From: Plebeiibacterium sediminum
GTDB taxonomy: Bacteria > Bacteroidota > Bacteroidia > Bacteroidales > Marinilabiliaceae
Reading direction: 5' to 3'
NCBI RefSeq assembly: GCF_026013605.1
Contig: NZ_JAPDPJ010000011.1
Coordinates: 1 to 64,000 of the forward strand
DNA: 64,000 bases
A model generated the notes under the pieces. The model had not been told where the DNA came from. It searched no databases and saw only the letters and a list, made by a program, of their open reading frames with translations. Both the position numbers and the translations under genes were made by a program. Positions 17,483 to 30,197 of the stretch are shown piece by piece (within the stretch, counting starts at the first letter, position 1; every line of letters starts with the position of its first letter).

Positions 17483-18642
17483 AGTAAATATTTATCACGT
17501 AATAAGGAATATTTCTTTAAATCAACTGCCCACTTTGCTCTTATTTCCTGTTCGGATAATCCATTAATAATATCCTCACTAAGTTGACTTTTTCCTGCTA
17601 AAAGATTAAACCATTTTACATCAAACTTAAAACCATCATTAGCTTTCAGTGTATTATAAAATTGCAGAAAATATTTTAATGAAAACTGATGCTTTAAAGA
17701 TTCACTTCTTAGATCTACACCATAACATACTTGATCTTTCTGTTTTGGTGTTTTACTCATTCCATCAATACTCCTCGGTGTAAAAGAAAAGGATCCCAAA
17801 CTTGAATCAGGGTATCCTATAACCTGAAAAGGAAAATATGTTCCACGCCCAATACTAATATTTGTGGCTTCAAAAAAACATAGTGAAGGGTATAAACGAA
17901 CAGACAAATAATTGGGTAAATTTGGTGATGGCTTAACAGGTAAATCATAAGACATTTTATGATCCCAGTTTTTCATTTTAATTACAGTCAAATCACAATG
18001 TGTCTGATTTTCTAACCAGCCCTCTCCATTTATCATTTGTGCCAGCTCTCCAACTGTTAACCCATGTACTATTGGAATAGGATGCATTCCAACAAATGAT
18101 TGATATTTTTTATCTAAAACAGGACCATCAAAATAGTCTCCATTAGGATTTGGTCTGTCTAAAACTATAAATTTAACGCTTGACTTAGCACATGCCTCCA
18201 TCATATAGTGCATTGTACTTATATAAGTATAAAATCTTACTCCTACATCCTGAATATCGAAGACAACTACATCTAAATCCTGAAGCATTTCCACAGATGG
18301 TTTCCGGTTTTTACCGTACAATGAAACAATAGGTAAACCTGTTTTTTGATCCATATCATTTGCTACATGTTCCCCTGCATCCTTTTTACCCCTAAATCCA
18401 TGTTCCGGTGCAAAAATCTTAACAACATTAATATCCTGAGCTATCAAAGTATCCAAAAGATGAACTCCCTGAACAAGTGAAGAATGATTCACTAATAAAC
18501 CTACCCGTTTATCCTTTATAAGGGGAATGTACTCCTGAAAACTACTTGCACCAACTTTTATATGATTATCTGATATTAATTTGGCAGAGCAGGCAGAAAA
18601 ATGGAAAACAATAACTAATAGGAATATTATACGGCGTACCAT
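17464..18642 (-). CDS. NamZ-like exo-beta-N-acetylmuramidase lipoprotein (DUF1343)
   Basis: This 392-residue protein has a lipoprotein signal ending in the lipobox FSAC (C18). The rest is the DUF1343 family; its characterised members (Bacillus NamZ/YbbC) remove terminal N-acetylmuramic acid from peptidoglycan fragments. Family features include LLVNHSS, FAPEHGFRG, DIQDVGVRFYTY and VLDRPNPNG. It probably works in the periplasm in cell-wall recycling. Confidence 0.87.
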   Translation of the reverse strand: MVRRIIFLLVIVFHFSACSAKLISDNHIKVGASSFQEYIPLIKDKRVGLLVNHSSLVQGVHLLDTLIAQDINVVKIFAPEHGFRGKKDAGEHVANDMDQKTGLPIVSLYGKNRKPSVEMLQDLDVVVFDIQDVGVRFYTYISTMHYMMEACAKSSVKFIVLDRPNPNGDYFDGPVLDKKYQSFVGMHPIPIVHGLTVGELAQMINGEGWLENQTHCDLTVIKMKNWDHKMSYDLPVKPSPNLPNYLSVRLYPSLCFFEATNISIGRGTYFPFQVIGYPDSSLGSFSFTPRSIDGMSKTPKQKDQVCYGVDLRSESLKHQFSLKYFLQFYNTLKANDGFKFDVKWFNLLAGKSQLSEDIINGLSEQEIRAKWAVDLKKYSLLRDKYLLYSKEE

Positions 18643-18716
18643 AAGGTAATAAATTAGAAGTAGTGTGTGAATGAAATGTAGTAGGACTCAATACTCAGAA
18701 CCCTACTTTACATAAT

Positions 18717-19043
18717 TTAAGCCTCAGGAGTTGTTCCACCAAAATTCATGGGAATATTTCCGGCTCCAGGGTGACCATCTTCTATATTCTTGATTGGTCC
18801 GTGTAATGATTCATACCTTTGAATATTATCTTTAAGAGCCATCATTAACCTTTTAGCATGCTCCGGAGTTACAATAACTCTTGATTTTACCTGAGCTTTA
18901 GGAATACCTGGCATTACTCTGATAAAATCTAATACAAATTCAGAAGGAGAATGTGTTATAACAGCTAAGTTTGAATAAACTCCCTGAGCCACATCTTCAT
19001 TAAGCTCGATATTAATTTGGTTCTTATTTTTCTTATCGTCCAT
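18717..19043 (-). CDS. DUF3467 family protein
   Basis: This 108-residue DUF3467 protein is commonly next to rpoC in Bacteroidota. Features are the NIELNEDVAQGVYSN start and the R(V)xxTPEHAKRL motif in the middle. No enzymatic motif is seen and function is unknown. A terminator at 19081-19110 separates it from rpoC, so it may be transcribed on its own. Confidence 0.8.
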   Translation of the reverse strand: MDDKKNKNQINIELNEDVAQGVYSNLAVITHSPSEFVLDFIRVMPGIPKAQVKSRVIVTPEHAKRLMMALKDNIQRYESLHGPIKNIEDGHPGAGNIPMNFGGTTPEA

Positions 19044-19080
19044 AATATTTTTTTATAAAATTATAAATCTCATTAAGATA

Positions 19081-19110
19081 AAAAAAGGGAAGCATAAAAT
19101 ACTTCCCTTT
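19081..19110 (-). terminator. Terminator of the rpoBC operon
   Basis: AAAGGGAAG (19084-19092) pairs with CTTCCCTTT (19102-19110), a 9-bp stem followed on the minus strand by six T residues. It lies directly after the rpoC stop codon. Confidence 0.88.
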
Positions 19111-19136
19111 TGAATTATGATTTTGTAAATCAAATC

Positions 19137-22100
19137 TTAGTCTTCTTCAACTTCAGCTTTAGTCACAAGTTTATCAAATTCTTCTTGTGATCCAACTACT
19201 AAGTTGCTTAATGCACGTTGACCTGTACCTGCAGGAATTAAGTGACCACAGATTACGTTTTCTTTTAATCCTTCTAATTGGTCAATTTTTCCTGAGATGG
19301 CAGCCTCATTAAGAACTTTTGTTGTTTCCTGGAAGGAAGCAGCTGACATAAAGCTCTTAGTTTGAAGTGCGGCTCTTGTAATACCTTGTAATACCTGACT
19401 TGAAGTTGCAGGAACTGCATCTCTAGCCTCAACAAGTTTAAGATCTCTACGCTTCAACTGTGAGTTTTCATCTCTAAGTCTACGAGCTGTAATAATTTGA
19501 CCAGCACGTAAATTTTCAGAATCACCAGGTTCAACAACCACTTTCTTATTATAGATATGGTCGTTTTCATGCATAAATTCTAATTTGTCAACAATTTGTT
19601 TTTCAAGGAATTTAGTATCACCCGGATCAACAATATCAACTTTACGCATCATCTGACGAACGATAATTTCAAAGTGCTTATCGTTAATTTTTACACCCTG
19701 TAAACGGTATACATCCTGTACCTCATTAACAATGTATTCCTGAACAGCTGTAGGTCCCATGATATGAAGAATATCTGAAGGTGTAGTAGCTCCATCTGAC
19801 AATGGAATACCTGCACGTACATAATCATTCTCCTGAACAAGTATTTGTTTTGATAATGGTACCAAATACTTTTTAACCTGACCATTTTTAGAAGTAACGA
19901 TAATCTCACGATTACCACGCTTGATTTTACCAAATGTTACTTCACCGTCAATTTCAGAAACAACAGCTGGGTTAGATGGGTTACGAGCTTCAAATAACTC
20001 AGTAACACGAGGAAGACCCCCTGTGATATCACCCGCTTTACCAATAGCTCTCGGTATTTTAGCAACGATTTCGCCAACTTTAACTTTAGCTCCTTCATCA
20101 ACAGAAACGTGAGCTCCTACTGGTAAGTTAAATGTTTTAAGGATTTCTCCTGAATCATCAACTACTCTTAAAGCAGGGTTTTTAGTTTTATCTCTTGTTT
20201 CAATAATTACTTTTTCGCGGAAACCTGTTTGTTCATCAGATTCCTCTTTATAAGTAATACCATCAAGCATATTATCGAAACTAATAATACCTGATTTTTC
20301 AGAAACAATTACGGCATTATATGGATCCCATTCACTAATTAAGTCTCCAGCTTTAACCTCAGCACCATTTTTAATATACAGTTTAGAACCATAAGAAATT
20401 GGGTGGTTTGCTAAAGCAATACCTGTATTTTTATCAATAATACGTAATTCAGCCAAACGACCAATTACAATATCAATATCTTTATCTGTATCGTCTTTTG
20501 TAGGAACAGTTCTTAATTCTTCAAATTCAGCAATACCATCATATTTTGCTACGATGCTGTTTTGAGAAGAAATGTTACCAGCGGTACCCCCTACGTGGAA
20601 CGTACGAAGTGTAAGCTGTGTTCCTGGCTCACCGATTGACTGTGCTGCAATAACACCAACTGCTTCTCCAATATGAACAAAGTTTCCTGTTGCCAGGTTA
20701 CGTCCGTAACATTTAGCACAAACTCCAACTTTAGATTCACAAGTAAGTACAGAACGGATTTCAACTCTTTCTAGAGGAGAATCCTCGATGATTTTTGCTT
20801 TAAATTCATCAATCTCTTCACCTGATTTTACAATCAACTCACCAGTAGATGGATGGTAAACATCATGTACAGAAACTCTACCAAGAATTCTTTCATATAA
20901 TGTAGCAACTACATCTTCATTATTCTTAATAGCTGTTGCTGTTAAACCTCTTAATGTTCCACAGTCATTTTCTGTAATAATAACATCCTGAGATACATCA
21001 ACCAAACGACGTGTTAAGTATCCTGCATCGGCAGTTTTAAGAGCCGTATCCGCAAGACCTTTACGAGCACCGTGAGTAGAAATAAAGTACTCAAGTACTG
21101 AAAGTCCTTCCCTAAAGTTAGAAAGAATTGGGTTTTCAATAATCTGACCACCCTCAGCTCCTGACTTTTGAGGTTTTGCCATCAGTCCCCTCATACCTGA
21201 TAACTGACGAATCTGCTCTTTAGAACCCCTCGCACCTGAATCAAGCATCATGTATACTGCATTAAATCCTTGATTATCGGTACTCAATTGTTTCATCAGC
21301 GTATTTGTCAAACGGGCATTAACATGCGTCCAAATATCAATGATCTGGTTGTAACGTTCGTTGTTCGTAATGAATCCCATGTTATAGTTATTCTTTACTT
21401 CTTCAACTTCAGCATATCCCTCTTCAACCATTTTGGCTTTAGCTTCAGGAATAATAACGTCACCAAGGTTAAATGAAAGACCTCCTTCGAATGCCATTCT
21501 ATAACCTAAATTCTTAATATCATCAAGGAAATCAGCTGTACGTGGAGTACCACAAATTTTCTGTACTCTACCAATGATATCTCTCAATGCTTTCTTAGTC
21601 AATACTTCATTAATAAATCCTGACTCTCTTGGAGCAAATTCATTAAATAAAATACGACCTACTGTTGATTCTATAATTTGAAGCTCAGGTACTCCGTCTT
21701 TATTTAAGTCGTAACCTTTCACTTTTACACCAGCATGTAAATCAACTTTTCCTTCATTATAAGCAATCTTAACTTCTTCTAATGAATAAAAAGTTAAACC
21801 TTCACCTTTTGCACCTTCACGAGCTTTAGTCATATAGTAAAGCCCAAGAACCATATCCTGAGATGGTACAGTAATAGGAGCACCATTTGCAGGGTTTAAG
21901 ATATTCTGAGAAGCCAACATTAACATCTGAGCTTCAAGAATAGCAGCATGTCCTAAAGGTAAGTGAACAGCCATCTGGTCACCATCAAAGTCGGCGTTAA
22001 ATGCCGCACAAGCTAATGGGTGTAACTGAATCGCTTTTCCTTCAATTAACTTAGGTTGGAATGCCTGAATACCTAAACGGTGAAGCGTTGGGGCACGGTT

Positions 22101-23405
22101 TAGTAGTACCGGATGTCCTTTCAATACATTTTCAAGGATATCCCAAACTACAGGGTCTTTTCTATCTACAATTTTCTTAGCAGATTTTACTGTTTTTACA
22201 ATTCCCCTTTCAATTAACTTACGTATAACAAAAGGCTTGTAAAGTTCCGCTGCCATGTTCTTTGGAAGACCACATTCGTGCATCTTCAACTCAGGACCTA
22301 CAACAATTACAGAACGTGCAGAATAATCTACCCTTTTACCTAATAAGTTCTGACGGAAACGACCTTGCTTACCTTTTAAACTATCACTTAATGATTTTAA
22401 AGGACGGTTTGCATCCGTTTTAACTGCATTAGCTTTACGTGAGTTATCGAATAATGAATCAACAGATTCCTGAAGCATACGTTTTTCATTACGTAAGATT
22501 ACTTCCGGAGCTTTGATTTCAATTAATCTCTTTAAACGGTTATTTCTGATAATAACCCTTCTGTATAAGTCGTTAAGATCTGATGTAGCAAATCTACCAC
22601 CATCCAAAGGTACTAATGGGCGTAATTCTGGAGGAATAACAGGTACAACCTTAACAACCATCCATTCAGGACGGTTTCTTCCTACAGATTCACGGAAAGA
22701 CTCAACAACCTGAAGACGCTTAAGTGCTTCATTTTTTCTTTGTTGAGAAGTTTCAGTATTTGCTTTGTGTCTTAACTCATAAGAAAGACCATCCAAATCT
22801 AATCTTGATAAAATCATATGAAGTGCCTCAGCACCCATTTTAGCAATAAATTTGTTTGGATCATCATCTTCTAAATATTGATTTTCTTTTGGAAGTGTAT
22901 CAAGAATATCTAAATACTCTTCTTCAGTAAGAAAATCCATATATTGAATTCCATCCTCGGATTTAATACCAGCCTGAATTACAACGTAACGCTCGTAATA
23001 AATGATAGAATCAAGTTTTTTAGTTGGTAAACCAAGTAAATAACCAATTTTATTTGGTAAAGATTTGAAATACCAAATGTGAGCAACAGGTACAACTAAA
23101 GAAATGTGTCCCATTCTTTCACGGCGCACTTTCTTTTCTGTTACTTCAACACCACATCGGTCACAAACAATACCACGGTATCTAATTCTTTTATATTTAC
23201 CACAGTGACACTCATAATCCTTTACTGGACCGAAAATTCTTTCACAGAATAATCCGTCTCTCTCTGGTTTATAAGTTCTATAGTTAATGGTCTCTGGTTT
23301 TAAAACCTCACCACTTGATCTTTCTAAGATTTCTTCTGGTGAAGCTAACCCGATAGAGATTTTTGTAAAATTACTCTTTACTTTCTGATCTCTTCTGAAT
23401 GCCAT
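19137..23405 (-). CDS. rpoC: DNA-directed RNA polymerase subunit beta'
   Basis: This 1422-residue beta' subunit is full-length. Visible are the N-terminal zinc-finger cysteines ([20 protein letters not shown]), the catalytic NADFDGDQM motif near residue 468, and the second zinc site [13 protein letters not shown]. It forms the active centre of RNA polymerase with beta. The gene is 81 bp after rpoB in one operon. Confidence 0.99.
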   Translation of the reverse strand: MAFRRDQKVKSNFTKISIGLASPEEILERSSGEVLKPETINYRTYKPERDGLFCERIFGPVKDYECHCGKYKRIRYRGIVCDRCGVEVTEKKVRRERMGHISLVVPVAHIWYFKSLPNKIGYLLGLPTKKLDSIIYYERYVVIQAGIKSEDGIQYMDFLTEEEYLDILDTLPKENQYLEDDDPNKFIAKMGAEALHMILSRLDLDGLSYELRHKANTETSQQRKNEALKRLQVVESFRESVGRNRPEWMVVKVVPVIPPELRPLVPLDGGRFATSDLNDLYRRVIIRNNRLKRLIEIKAPEVILRNEKRMLQESVDSLFDNSRKANAVKTDANRPLKSLSDSLKGKQGRFRQNLLGKRVDYSARSVIVVGPELKMHECGLPKNMAAELYKPFVIRKLIERGIVKTVKSAKKIVDRKDPVVWDILENVLKGHPVLLNRAPTLHRLGIQAFQPKLIEGKAIQLHPLACAAFNADFDGDQMAVHLPLGHAAILEAQMLMLASQNILNPANGAPITVPSQDMVLGLYYMTKAREGAKGEGLTFYSLEEVKIAYNEGKVDLHAGVKVKGYDLNKDGVPELQIIESTVGRILFNEFAPRESGFINEVLTKKALRDIIGRVQKICGTPRTADFLDDIKNLGYRMAFEGGLSFNLGDVIIPEAKAKMVEEGYAEVEEVKNNYNMGFITNNERYNQIIDIWTHVNARLTNTLMKQLSTDNQGFNAVYMMLDSGARGSKEQIRQLSGMRGLMAKPQKSGAEGGQIIENPILSNFREGLSVLEYFISTHGARKGLADTALKTADAGYLTRRLVDVSQDVIITENDCGTLRGLTATAIKNNEDVVATLYERILGRVSVHDVYHPSTGELIVKSGEEIDEFKAKIIEDSPLERVEIRSVLTCESKVGVCAKCYGRNLATGNFVHIGEAVGVIAAQSIGEPGTQLTLRTFHVGGTAGNISSQNSIVAKYDGIAEFEELRTVPTKDDTDKDIDIVIGRLAELRIIDKNTGIALANHPISYGSKLYIKNGAEVKAGDLISEWDPYNAVIVSEKSGIISFDNMLDGITYKEESDEQTGFREKVIIETRDKTKNPALRVVDDSGEILKTFNLPVGAHVSVDEGAKVKVGEIVAKIPRAIGKAGDITGGLPRVTELFEARNPSNPAVVSEIDGEVTFGKIKRGNREIIVTSKNGQVKKYLVPLSKQILVQENDYVRAGIPLSDGATTPSDILHIMGPTAVQEYIVNEVQDVYRLQGVKINDKHFEIIVRQMMRKVDIVDPGDTKFLEKQIVDKLEFMHENDHIYNKKVVVEPGDSENLRAGQIITARRLRDENSQLKRRDLKLVEARDAVPATSSQVLQGITRAALQTKSFMSAASFQETTKVLNEAAISGKIDQLEGLKENVICGHLIPAGTGQRALSNLVVGSQEEFDKLVTKAEVEED

Positions 23406-23486
23406 ATGTCAACGTCTTCTATTAATTTTAAAACAAATAAGGCAATCATTGAATAATGCAATGCACTATCCAATGATAGTAAGGCT

Positions 23487-26400
23487 TTAATCTAGGTTTA
23501 CACTTAAACCAAGACCTCTAAGCTCGTGTAATAACACGTTAAGTGATTCTGGTATTCCAGGAGTTGGAAGAGAATCTCCCTTAACAATAGCTTCGTAAGC
23601 TTTTGCACGTCCCATTACATCATCAGACTTAACAGTTAAGATTTCCTGTAGGATATTAGCTGCACCAAATGCCTCTAATGCCCAAACTTCCATCTCTCCA
23701 AAACGCTGACCTCCAAACTGAGCTTTACCTCCAAGTGGCTGTTGCGTAATTAAAGAATAAGGACCGATAGAACGAGCATGCATTTTATCCTCAACCATGT
23801 GGCCTAACTTAAGCATATAAATTACACCTACAGTTGCTGGCTGGTGGAATCTGGCTCCTGTACCTCCATCATAAAGGTAGCTCTTACCATATTGTGGTAC
23901 ACCTGCTTTTTCTGTATAAGAATCCATATCAGCAAAACTTGCACCATCAAAAATTGGTGTTGCAAATTTAAGTCCCAGCTCTTTTCCTGCCCATCCTAAA
24001 ACAGTTTCGTAAATCTGTCCAAGGTTCATCCTTGAAGGCACACCCAGTGGATTCAATACGATATCAACAGGAGATCCATCCTCTAAAAATGGCATATCTT
24101 CAGCACGAACAATACGAGACACGATACCTTTATTACCATGTCGACCCGCCATTTTATCCCCGATTGAGATTTTACGTTTCTTAGCGATATAAACTTTAGC
24201 TAATTGAACAATACCTGCTGGTAGTTCATCACCAATAGTAAGATTATATTTCTGACGTTTCTCTTTAGCCTCAAATTCCTGGAATTTCAACAAGTAGTTA
24301 TGAATTACTTTTTGAATTAATTCATTCTTATCTGTATCTGTTGTCCATCCATTAGGATCAATATTATGATAGTCAATATCCTGAAGGATTTTTTGTGTAA
24401 ACTTCGTTCCTTTAGAAACAATATCAACTCCAAAATAATCTTGTACTCCTTGAGAAGTTTTACCGTTTACTAATGTAAATAATTTATCTACCAAACGATT
24501 TCTCAAGTCAGCAACTGATCTGTCAAACTCTTCATCAATTTTAGCAATTAATGGTTTATCTGATGATCTTGCTTTTCTATCTTTAATAATACGAGAGAAT
24601 AATTTCTTATCAATCACAACTCCTTTTAATGAAGGAGAAGCCTTTAATGATGCATCTTTAACATCACCAGCCTTTTCACCAAAGATAGCTCTCAATAATT
24701 TTTCTTCAGGTGTTGGATCACTTTCTCCTTTTGGAGTAATCTTACCAATTAAGATATCTCCCGGATTTACATGAGCTCCCACACGAATCAAACCATTTTC
24801 ATCAAGATCTTTAGTTGCCTCTTCACTAACGTTAGGAATATCTGAAGTAAGTTCTTCTAATCCTCGTTTTGTATCACGAACTTCAAGTGAATATTCATCG
24901 ATATGTACAGAAGTAAAAATATCTTCACGTACTACTCTTTCTGAAATTACAATCGCATCCTCAAAGTTGTATCCTTTCCAAGGCATAAATGCCACTTTAA
25001 GGTTACGTCCTAATGCCAATTCTCCTTTTTCAGTTGAATAACCCTGAGTAAGAATTTGTCCAGCTTTTACTCTTTGACCTGTTACAACCAATGGTTTCAA
25101 GTCAATACAAGTACTCTGGTTTGTTTTCTGATACTTCGTGATTTTATATCTCTTAGTTTCATTATCGAAACTAACGAACTTCTCATTTTCAGAAAGATCA
25201 TATTTAATTACAATCTCTTCTGCATCAACATACTCAATAACACCATCTTTTTCAGCAACGATGTTAGTTCTTGAGTCGCGAATTAATTTACCTTCCAATC
25301 CGGTACCAACAATTGGAGCTTCAGGCCTTAACAATGGTACAGCCTGGCGCATCATGTTAGATCCCATCAACGCACGGTTCGCATCATCATGCTCCAAGAA
25401 AGGAATTAACGATGCAGCAACTGATGCAATTTGGTTTGGAGCAACGTCCATTAAGTGAATCTCTTCTGGAGCAGCTACTGGGTAATCAGCTTCAAGACGT
25501 GCTTTAACTCTTGAATTAACGAAGTTACCTTCATCATCAAGAGGAGCGTTAGCCTGAGCAATAATTAACTCTTCTTCTTCCTCTGCACTTAAATATTCAA
25601 TTCCTGCTTCAGTTAAATCTACTTGTCCGTTGGTTACCTTACGGTATGGAGTTTCAATAAAACCAAGGTCATTAATCTTAGCAAATACACAAAGAGAAGA
25701 AATCAAACCGATGTTTGGACCTTCAGGTGTTTCAATTGGACATAAACGACCATAGTGGGTATAGTGAACGTCCCTTACCTCAAAACCTGCTCTTTCACGA
25801 GAAAGACCACCTGGTCCTAAAGCTGACATTCTTCGTTTATGCGTAATCTCTGCCAATGGATTAGTTTGATCCATAAACTGAGATAAAGCATTTGTGCCAA
25901 AGAAACTATTGATAACAGATGACAATGTTTTACTATTAATTAACTCAATAGGAGTAAATACTTCATTGTCACGAACATTCATTCTTTCACGTATTGTTCT
26001 AGCCATACGTGCTAAACCAACACCAAACTGATTACCTAATTGTTCTCCAACGGTACGAACACGACGGTTACTTAAGTGGTCAATATCATCGACCTCAGTT
26101 TTTGAGTTGATTAGTTCAATTAAATATTTGATGATTTGAATAATATCAGATTTAGTCAATACCTTAGTATCCATTTCTGTTTCTAAACCTAATTTCTTAT
26201 TCAAACGATAACGTCCAACTTCTCCTAAATCATAACGTTTATCGGAAAAGAATAACTTATCAATAACATCACGTGCAGTAGCCTCATCTGGTGGCTCAGC
26301 ATTACGTAATTGACGATAAATGTGTAACACAGCTTCTTTTTCGGAGTTACATGGATCCTTTTGAAGTGTGTTATATATAATTGCAAAATCAGATAAATTC

Positions 26401-27299
26401 TGATTTTCTTTATGTAACAAAATTGTTTTAGCACCTGAATCTACAATCTCATCAATGTGCTCAGGTTCAATAATTGTTTCACGATCAATGATAACCTCAT
26501 TACGCTCAATTGAAACAACCTCACCTGTATCCTCATCCACAAAGTCCTCAATCCAAGTTTTAAGGACACGGGCAGCTAATTTTCTCCCAACAACTTTTTT
26601 TAATCCTGACTTAGAAACTTTAATTTCATCAGCTAAATCAAAAATTTCTAAAATTTCTTTATCACTTTCGTACCCAATAGCACGTAAAAGTGTTGTTACA
26701 GGTAATTTTTTCTTCCTATCAATATAGGCATACATCACACTGTTAATATCAGTAGCAAACTCTATCCACGATCCTTTAAAAGGAATAATACGTGCTGAAT
26801 AAAGTTTAGTACCGTTAGCATGGGTACTTTGACCGAAGAAAACACCAGGTGAACGGTGTAGCTGAGATACAACTACCCTTTCTGCACCATTGATGATAAA
26901 ACTACCTTTATCGGTCATATATGGAACAGTTCCAAGATATACATCTTGAACAACTGTATCAAAATCTTCATGTTCAGGATCGGTACAGTATAATTTCAAC
27001 TTTGCCTTTAATGGTACACTAAAGGTAAGTCCACGTTCGATACATTCTTGAATAGTGTATCGAGGAGGGTCAATACCGAAGTCAAGAAACTCAAGTACAA
27101 AGTTGTTTCTTGTATCCGTGATTGGGAAGTTTTCTTGAAAAACCTGATATAATCCTTCTTCGCGTCTTTCCTCTAGAGTTGTGCCCTGTTGAAAAAACTC
27201 ACGGAATGATTTTAATTGGATTTCTAAAAAATCAGGATAATCTAACTGATTTTTAATAGAAGCAAAGCTAATCCTTTCGCTTGTGGTATTTGGAGTCAT
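23487..27299 (-). CDS. rpoB: DNA-directed RNA polymerase subunit beta
   Basis: This 1270-residue beta subunit is complete, from [12 protein letters not shown] to LGLSVNLD. It has the rifampicin-region segment [26 protein letters not shown] written here in two parts: [15 protein letters not shown] then [11 protein letters not shown]. The H-x-R residues show a normal, rifampicin-sensitive-looking sequence. The 105-bp gap from rplL holds a hairpin (27340-27380). Confidence 0.99.
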   Translation of the reverse strand: MTPNTTSERISFASIKNQLDYPDFLEIQLKSFREFFQQGTTLEERREEGLYQVFQENFPITDTRNNFVLEFLDFGIDPPRYTIQECIERGLTFSVPLKAKLKLYCTDPEHEDFDTVVQDVYLGTVPYMTDKGSFIINGAERVVVSQLHRSPGVFFGQSTHANGTKLYSARIIPFKGSWIEFATDINSVMYAYIDRKKKLPVTTLLRAIGYESDKEILEIFDLADEIKVSKSGLKKVVGRKLAARVLKTWIEDFVDEDTGEVVSIERNEVIIDRETIIEPEHIDEIVDSGAKTILLHKENQNLSDFAIIYNTLQKDPCNSEKEAVLHIYRQLRNAEPPDEATARDVIDKLFFSDKRYDLGEVGRYRLNKKLGLETEMDTKVLTKSDIIQIIKYLIELINSKTEVDDIDHLSNRRVRTVGEQLGNQFGVGLARMARTIRERMNVRDNEVFTPIELINSKTLSSVINSFFGTNALSQFMDQTNPLAEITHKRRMSALGPGGLSRERAGFEVRDVHYTHYGRLCPIETPEGPNIGLISSLCVFAKINDLGFIETPYRKVTNGQVDLTEAGIEYLSAEEEEELIIAQANAPLDDEGNFVNSRVKARLEADYPVAAPEEIHLMDVAPNQIASVAASLIPFLEHDDANRALMGSNMMRQAVPLLRPEAPIVGTGLEGKLIRDSRTNIVAEKDGVIEYVDAEEIVIKYDLSENEKFVSFDNETKRYKITKYQKTNQSTCIDLKPLVVTGQRVKAGQILTQGYSTEKGELALGRNLKVAFMPWKGYNFEDAIVISERVVREDIFTSVHIDEYSLEVRDTKRGLEELTSDIPNVSEEATKDLDENGLIRVGAHVNPGDILIGKITPKGESDPTPEEKLLRAIFGEKAGDVKDASLKASPSLKGVVIDKKLFSRIIKDRKARSSDKPLIAKIDEEFDRSVADLRNRLVDKLFTLVNGKTSQGVQDYFGVDIVSKGTKFTQKILQDIDYHNIDPNGWTTDTDKNELIQKVIHNYLLKFQEFEAKEKRQKYNLTIGDELPAGIVQLAKVYIAKKRKISIGDKMAGRHGNKGIVSRIVRAEDMPFLEDGSPVDIVLNPLGVPSRMNLGQIYETVLGWAGKELGLKFATPIFDGASFADMDSYTEKAGVPQYGKSYLYDGGTGARFHQPATVGVIYMLKLGHMVEDKMHARSIGPYSLITQQPLGGKAQFGGQRFGEMEVWALEAFGAANILQEILTVKSDDVMGRAKAYEAIVKGDSLPTPGIPESLNVLLHELRGLGLSVNLD

Positions 27300-27339
27300 C
27301 TATCAGCAATATTAATTGAACTTAATAACATAAATGCAT

Positions 27340-27380
27340 AAAAAGGTCTAGGAACTTATCGTTAGATAAGTCCCTAAACC
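27340..27380 (-). terminator. Hairpin between rplL and rpoB (terminator or attenuator)
   Basis: A long imperfect stem is formed by 27345-27360 with 27365-27380 around a GTTA loop: ACTTATC/GATAAGT is perfect, with mismatches further out. On the minus strand a TTTTTATG tract follows. It resembles a Rho-independent terminator placed inside the ribosomal-protein/polymerase operon, where partial termination would lower rpoBC expression relative to L7/L12. Confidence 0.75.
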
Positions 27381-27404
27381 GTTCCCTATATAAGGTAGTA
27401 ATAA

Positions 27405-27782
27405 TTACTTAAGTTCAACTTCTGCTCCAGCCTCAGTTAATTGAGTTTTTAATGCTTCAGCTTCTTCTTTAGAAACTTTTTCTTTTAATGGAGCAGGTGC
27501 TTTGTCAACTAATTCTTTAGCTTCTTTTAGTCCAACGCCTGTCATTTCTTTAACAAGCTTAACGATAGCTAGTTTAGAAGAACCAGCTGATTTAAGAATT
27601 ACGTCAAATTCTGTTTGCTCTTCAGCAGCATCACCATCAGCACTAGCTGCAGGTCCAGCAACAGCAACAGCTGCAGCAGCAGGCTCAATACCATATTCTT
27701 CTTTAAGGATCTCAGCAAGTTCGTTAACGTCTTTTACTGTTAAGTTAACTAATTCTTCAGCAAGCTTCTTTAAATCTGCCAT
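27405..27782 (-). CDS. rplL: 50S ribosomal protein L7/L12
   Basis: This 125-residue L7/L12 has an N-terminal dimerisation helix, an alanine-rich hinge ([13 protein letters not shown]), and the conserved C-terminal domain with [13 protein letters not shown]. It forms the ribosomal stalk that recruits translation factors. It is 35 bp after rplJ. Confidence 0.98.
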   Translation of the reverse strand: MADLKKLAEELVNLTVKDVNELAEILKEEYGIEPAAAAVAVAGPAASADGDAAEEQTEFDVILKSAGSSKLAIVKLVKEMTGVGLKEAKELVDKAPAPLKEKVSKEEAEALKTQLTEAGAEVELK

Positions 27783-27817
27783 TTTTCTATTTATTAAATA
27801 TTAATTTTTTACTTTTC

Positions 27818-28336
27818 TTATTCTCTTTCTGCTAATGTTTTCAATACGCCATGTATTGTTGTGCCACCTGATTGAAGTGCAGAAATAACGTTCTTCGCTG
27901 GTGACTGTAGTAGAGCAATGATATCTCCAAGTAGTTCGTCTTTAGACTTAATGTTAACAAGAGCTTCTAAATTCTCTTCTCCAACATATAAACACTCTTC
28001 AACGTATGCACCTTTTAAAATAGGCTTTTTATTAGCCTTAGCAAAATCTTTAATAAGTTTTGCTGGGGTGTTACCTACGTTTGAAAAGAAAATAGCCGTA
28101 GAACCAACTAAAGTATCATATAATGGTGCAAAATCTCCTTCTGTAACTTCAAGAGCTTTTTCAAAAAGGGTATTTTTAACCACCATCATTTTGATATCTT
28201 TCTTGAAACACTCTCTACGAAGATCACTAGTTTTACCCGAGTTCATACCTGCTGCGTCTACCACATAAAAGTGACTGTACTCAGCGATATTTTGGGTAAG
28301 TTCTTTTACAAGTAAGCTTTTATCTTCCTTATTCAT
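27818..28336 (-). CDS. rplJ: 50S ribosomal protein L10
   Basis: This 172-residue L10 anchors the L7/L12 stalk on 23S rRNA. Typical features are the N-terminal KxxLVKELTQ and the VVKNTLFEKAL segment. It lies in the standard order rplK-rplA-rplJ-rplL. Confidence 0.97.
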   Translation of the reverse strand: MNKEDKSLLVKELTQNIAEYSHFYVVDAAGMNSGKTSDLRRECFKKDIKMMVVKNTLFEKALEVTEGDFAPLYDTLVGSTAIFFSNVGNTPAKLIKDFAKANKKPILKGAYVEECLYVGEENLEALVNIKSKDELLGDIIALLQSPAKNVISALQSGGTTIHGVLKTLAERE

Positions 28337-28362
28337 GATTCCTTTTTTCTGTTAGTTAAACA

Positions 28363-29058
28363 TTAGGCTTCAGCCGCTTTGGTTTCAACACGGATGCCTG
28401 GACTCATGGTACTTGAAAGACTAATGCTTTTAATGTAAGTACCTTTTGCTGCAGAAGGTTTAAGTTTTAAAATTACATTTAAAAACTCTTTTGCATTCTC
28501 AACAATTTTATTCTCCTCAAAGGATACTTTACCTATAGAAGCATGAATAATTCCGAATTTATCAACTTTAAAATCGATTTTACCAGCTTTTACTTCGTTT
28601 ACTGCTTTACCAATTTCCATAGTAACAGTACCACTCTTAGGGTTTGGCATCAAACCGCGAGGACCTAAAACACGTCCCAACTGTCCAACTTTTGCCATAA
28701 CACTAGGCATAGTAATGATTACATCAATATCAGTCCAGCCTCCTTTGATTTTTTCCACGTATTCATCCAATCCAACGTAATCAGCACCTGCAGCTTTTGC
28801 TTCTTCCTCCTTATCAGGAGTACATAAAACAAGCACACGTACTTCTTTACCAGTACCATGAGGAAGAGTACAAATACCTCTTACCATCTGGTTTGCTTTT
28901 CTTGGATCAACACCTAACCGTACATCAACATCTACAGAAGCATCAAATTTTGTAGTGGTAATTTCTTTTACCAATTTGGCTGCTTCCTCAAGCGTATATT
29001 GCTTTCCGGCTTCGATTTTATCTAACGCTAACTTCTTATTTTTTGTTAGTTTTGTCAT
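28363..29058 (-). CDS. rplA: 50S ribosomal protein L1
   Basis: This 231-residue L1 has the conserved [14 protein letters not shown] and [14 protein letters not shown] motifs. It binds 23S rRNA at the mobile L1 stalk and, in other bacteria, represses its own mRNA. It is 19 bp after rplK. Confidence 0.98.
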   Translation of the reverse strand: MTKLTKNKKLALDKIEAGKQYTLEEAAKLVKEITTTKFDASVDVDVRLGVDPRKANQMVRGICTLPHGTGKEVRVLVLCTPDKEEEAKAAGADYVGLDEYVEKIKGGWTDIDVIITMPSVMAKVGQLGRVLGPRGLMPNPKSGTVTMEIGKAVNEVKAGKIDFKVDKFGIIHASIGKVSFEENKIVENAKEFLNVILKLKPSAAKGTYIKSISLSSTMSPGIRVETKAAEA

Positions 29059-29077
29059 AACTCCAAAATGGTATTAA

Positions 29078-29521
29078 TTAATTATCACCAGGGAATTCAC
29101 CGCTAACAGTGATACCCATACTTCTGGCAGTTCCAGCAACCATCTTCATACCAGAGCTAACTGTAAAACAATTCAAATCCGCCATTTTATCTTCAGCAAT
29201 AGCTTTAACTTGGTCCCAAGTTACTGAACCTACCTTTTTACGGTTTGGTTCAGGAGAACCTCCTTTAAGCTTAGCAGCATCTAAAAGTTGAACAGCTGCT
29301 GGAGGTGTTTTAATCACAAAGTCAAAAGACTTATCTGAATACACCGAAATAACAACTGGTAAAACTTTACCTGCTTTTTCCTGAGTTCTGGCATTGAATT
29401 GCTTACAAAACTCCATTATATTTACACCTTTTGAACCTAAAGCAGGTCCAACTGGTGGTGAAGGGTTTGCTGCTCCACCTTTTATCTGCAATTTGATAAA
29501 AGTTTCTACTTGTTTAGCCAT
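29078..29521 (-). CDS. rplK: 50S ribosomal protein L11
   Basis: This 147-residue L11 has the N-terminal [20 protein letters not shown] and the RNA-binding C-terminal domain (GTARSMGI). It forms the GTPase-associated centre with L10. It is separated from nusG by 113 bp that contain a perfect 9-bp hairpin. Confidence 0.98.
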   Translation of the reverse strand: MAKQVETFIKLQIKGGAANPSPPVGPALGSKGVNIMEFCKQFNARTQEKAGKVLPVVISVYSDKSFDFVIKTPPAAVQLLDAAKLKGGSPEPNRKKVGSVTWDQVKAIAEDKMADLNCFTVSSGMKMVAGTARSMGITVSGEFPGDN

Positions 29522-29584
29522 GTAGCAATTCTAATTAGTTATTTATATATATAAAGACACAAACTATTCATATTCCTTGTAGTG

Positions 29585-29606
29585 ATAAAAGAATAACTTC
29601 TTTTAT
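29585..29606. other. Perfect hairpin between nusG and rplK
   Basis: ATAAAAGAA (29585-29593) pairs exactly with TTCTTTTAT (29598-29606) around a 4-nt loop. No T-run follows on the minus strand beyond the stem. It could be an RNA-processing site or weak terminator. Confidence 0.55.
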
Positions 29607-29634
29607 GGAAGCTTAACTTACAAGATGATATAAT

Positions 29635-30186
29635 TTATGATTCTTTCTCTACTTGTAAAAAACTTAGTTCCAATGGTGTCTTTCTTCCAAAAATTTTCAC
29701 CATTACTTTTAGTTTTCTCTTTTCCTCGTTAACATCCTCAATAATACCATTAAATCCATTGAATGGCCCATCTGTAACCTTAACTGTTTCTCCAACAAAA
29801 TAAGGCACATCAAGTTCAGTATTTTCGGTATCTGATAATTCATCAACTTTACCTAAAATCCTGTTAACTTCGGACATTCTTAATGGAACAGCACTATTAT
29901 CTCTGTCTCCTAAGAATCCAATCACATTTGGTATGCTTTTTAAGATATGAGGAATTTCTCCTACCAAAGCCGCTTCGATCATTACATAACCAGGGAAATA
30001 ATTTCTTTCCTTACTTATCTTTTTACCGTTACGTATCTGATAAACTTTTTCTGTTGGTATTAATACCTGAGAAATATAATCATGTAAGTTAAGTCTTTCG
30101 ATCTCACTCTCCACACTTTCCTTAACTTTCTTTTCTTTTCCTCCAATGGCTCTTAATACATACCATTTTTTATCAACATTACTCAT
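29635..30186 (-). CDS. nusG: Transcription termination/antitermination factor NusG
   Basis: This 183-residue NusG (start MSNVDKKWYV at 30186, rather than an upstream TTG) has an N-terminal NGN domain (WYVLRAIGGKE...FPGYVMIEA) and a C-terminal KOW domain (GETVKVTDGPFNGF). It binds RNA polymerase and couples it with Rho or ribosomes. It lies 11 bp after secE. Confidence 0.97.
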   Translation of the reverse strand: MSNVDKKWYVLRAIGGKEKKVKESVESEIERLNLHDYISQVLIPTEKVYQIRNGKKISKERNYFPGYVMIEAALVGEIPHILKSIPNVIGFLGDRDNSAVPLRMSEVNRILGKVDELSDTENTELDVPYFVGETVKVTDGPFNGFNGIIEDVNEEKRKLKVMVKIFGRKTPLELSFLQVEKES

Positions 30187-30197
30187 TCTCAAAAATA

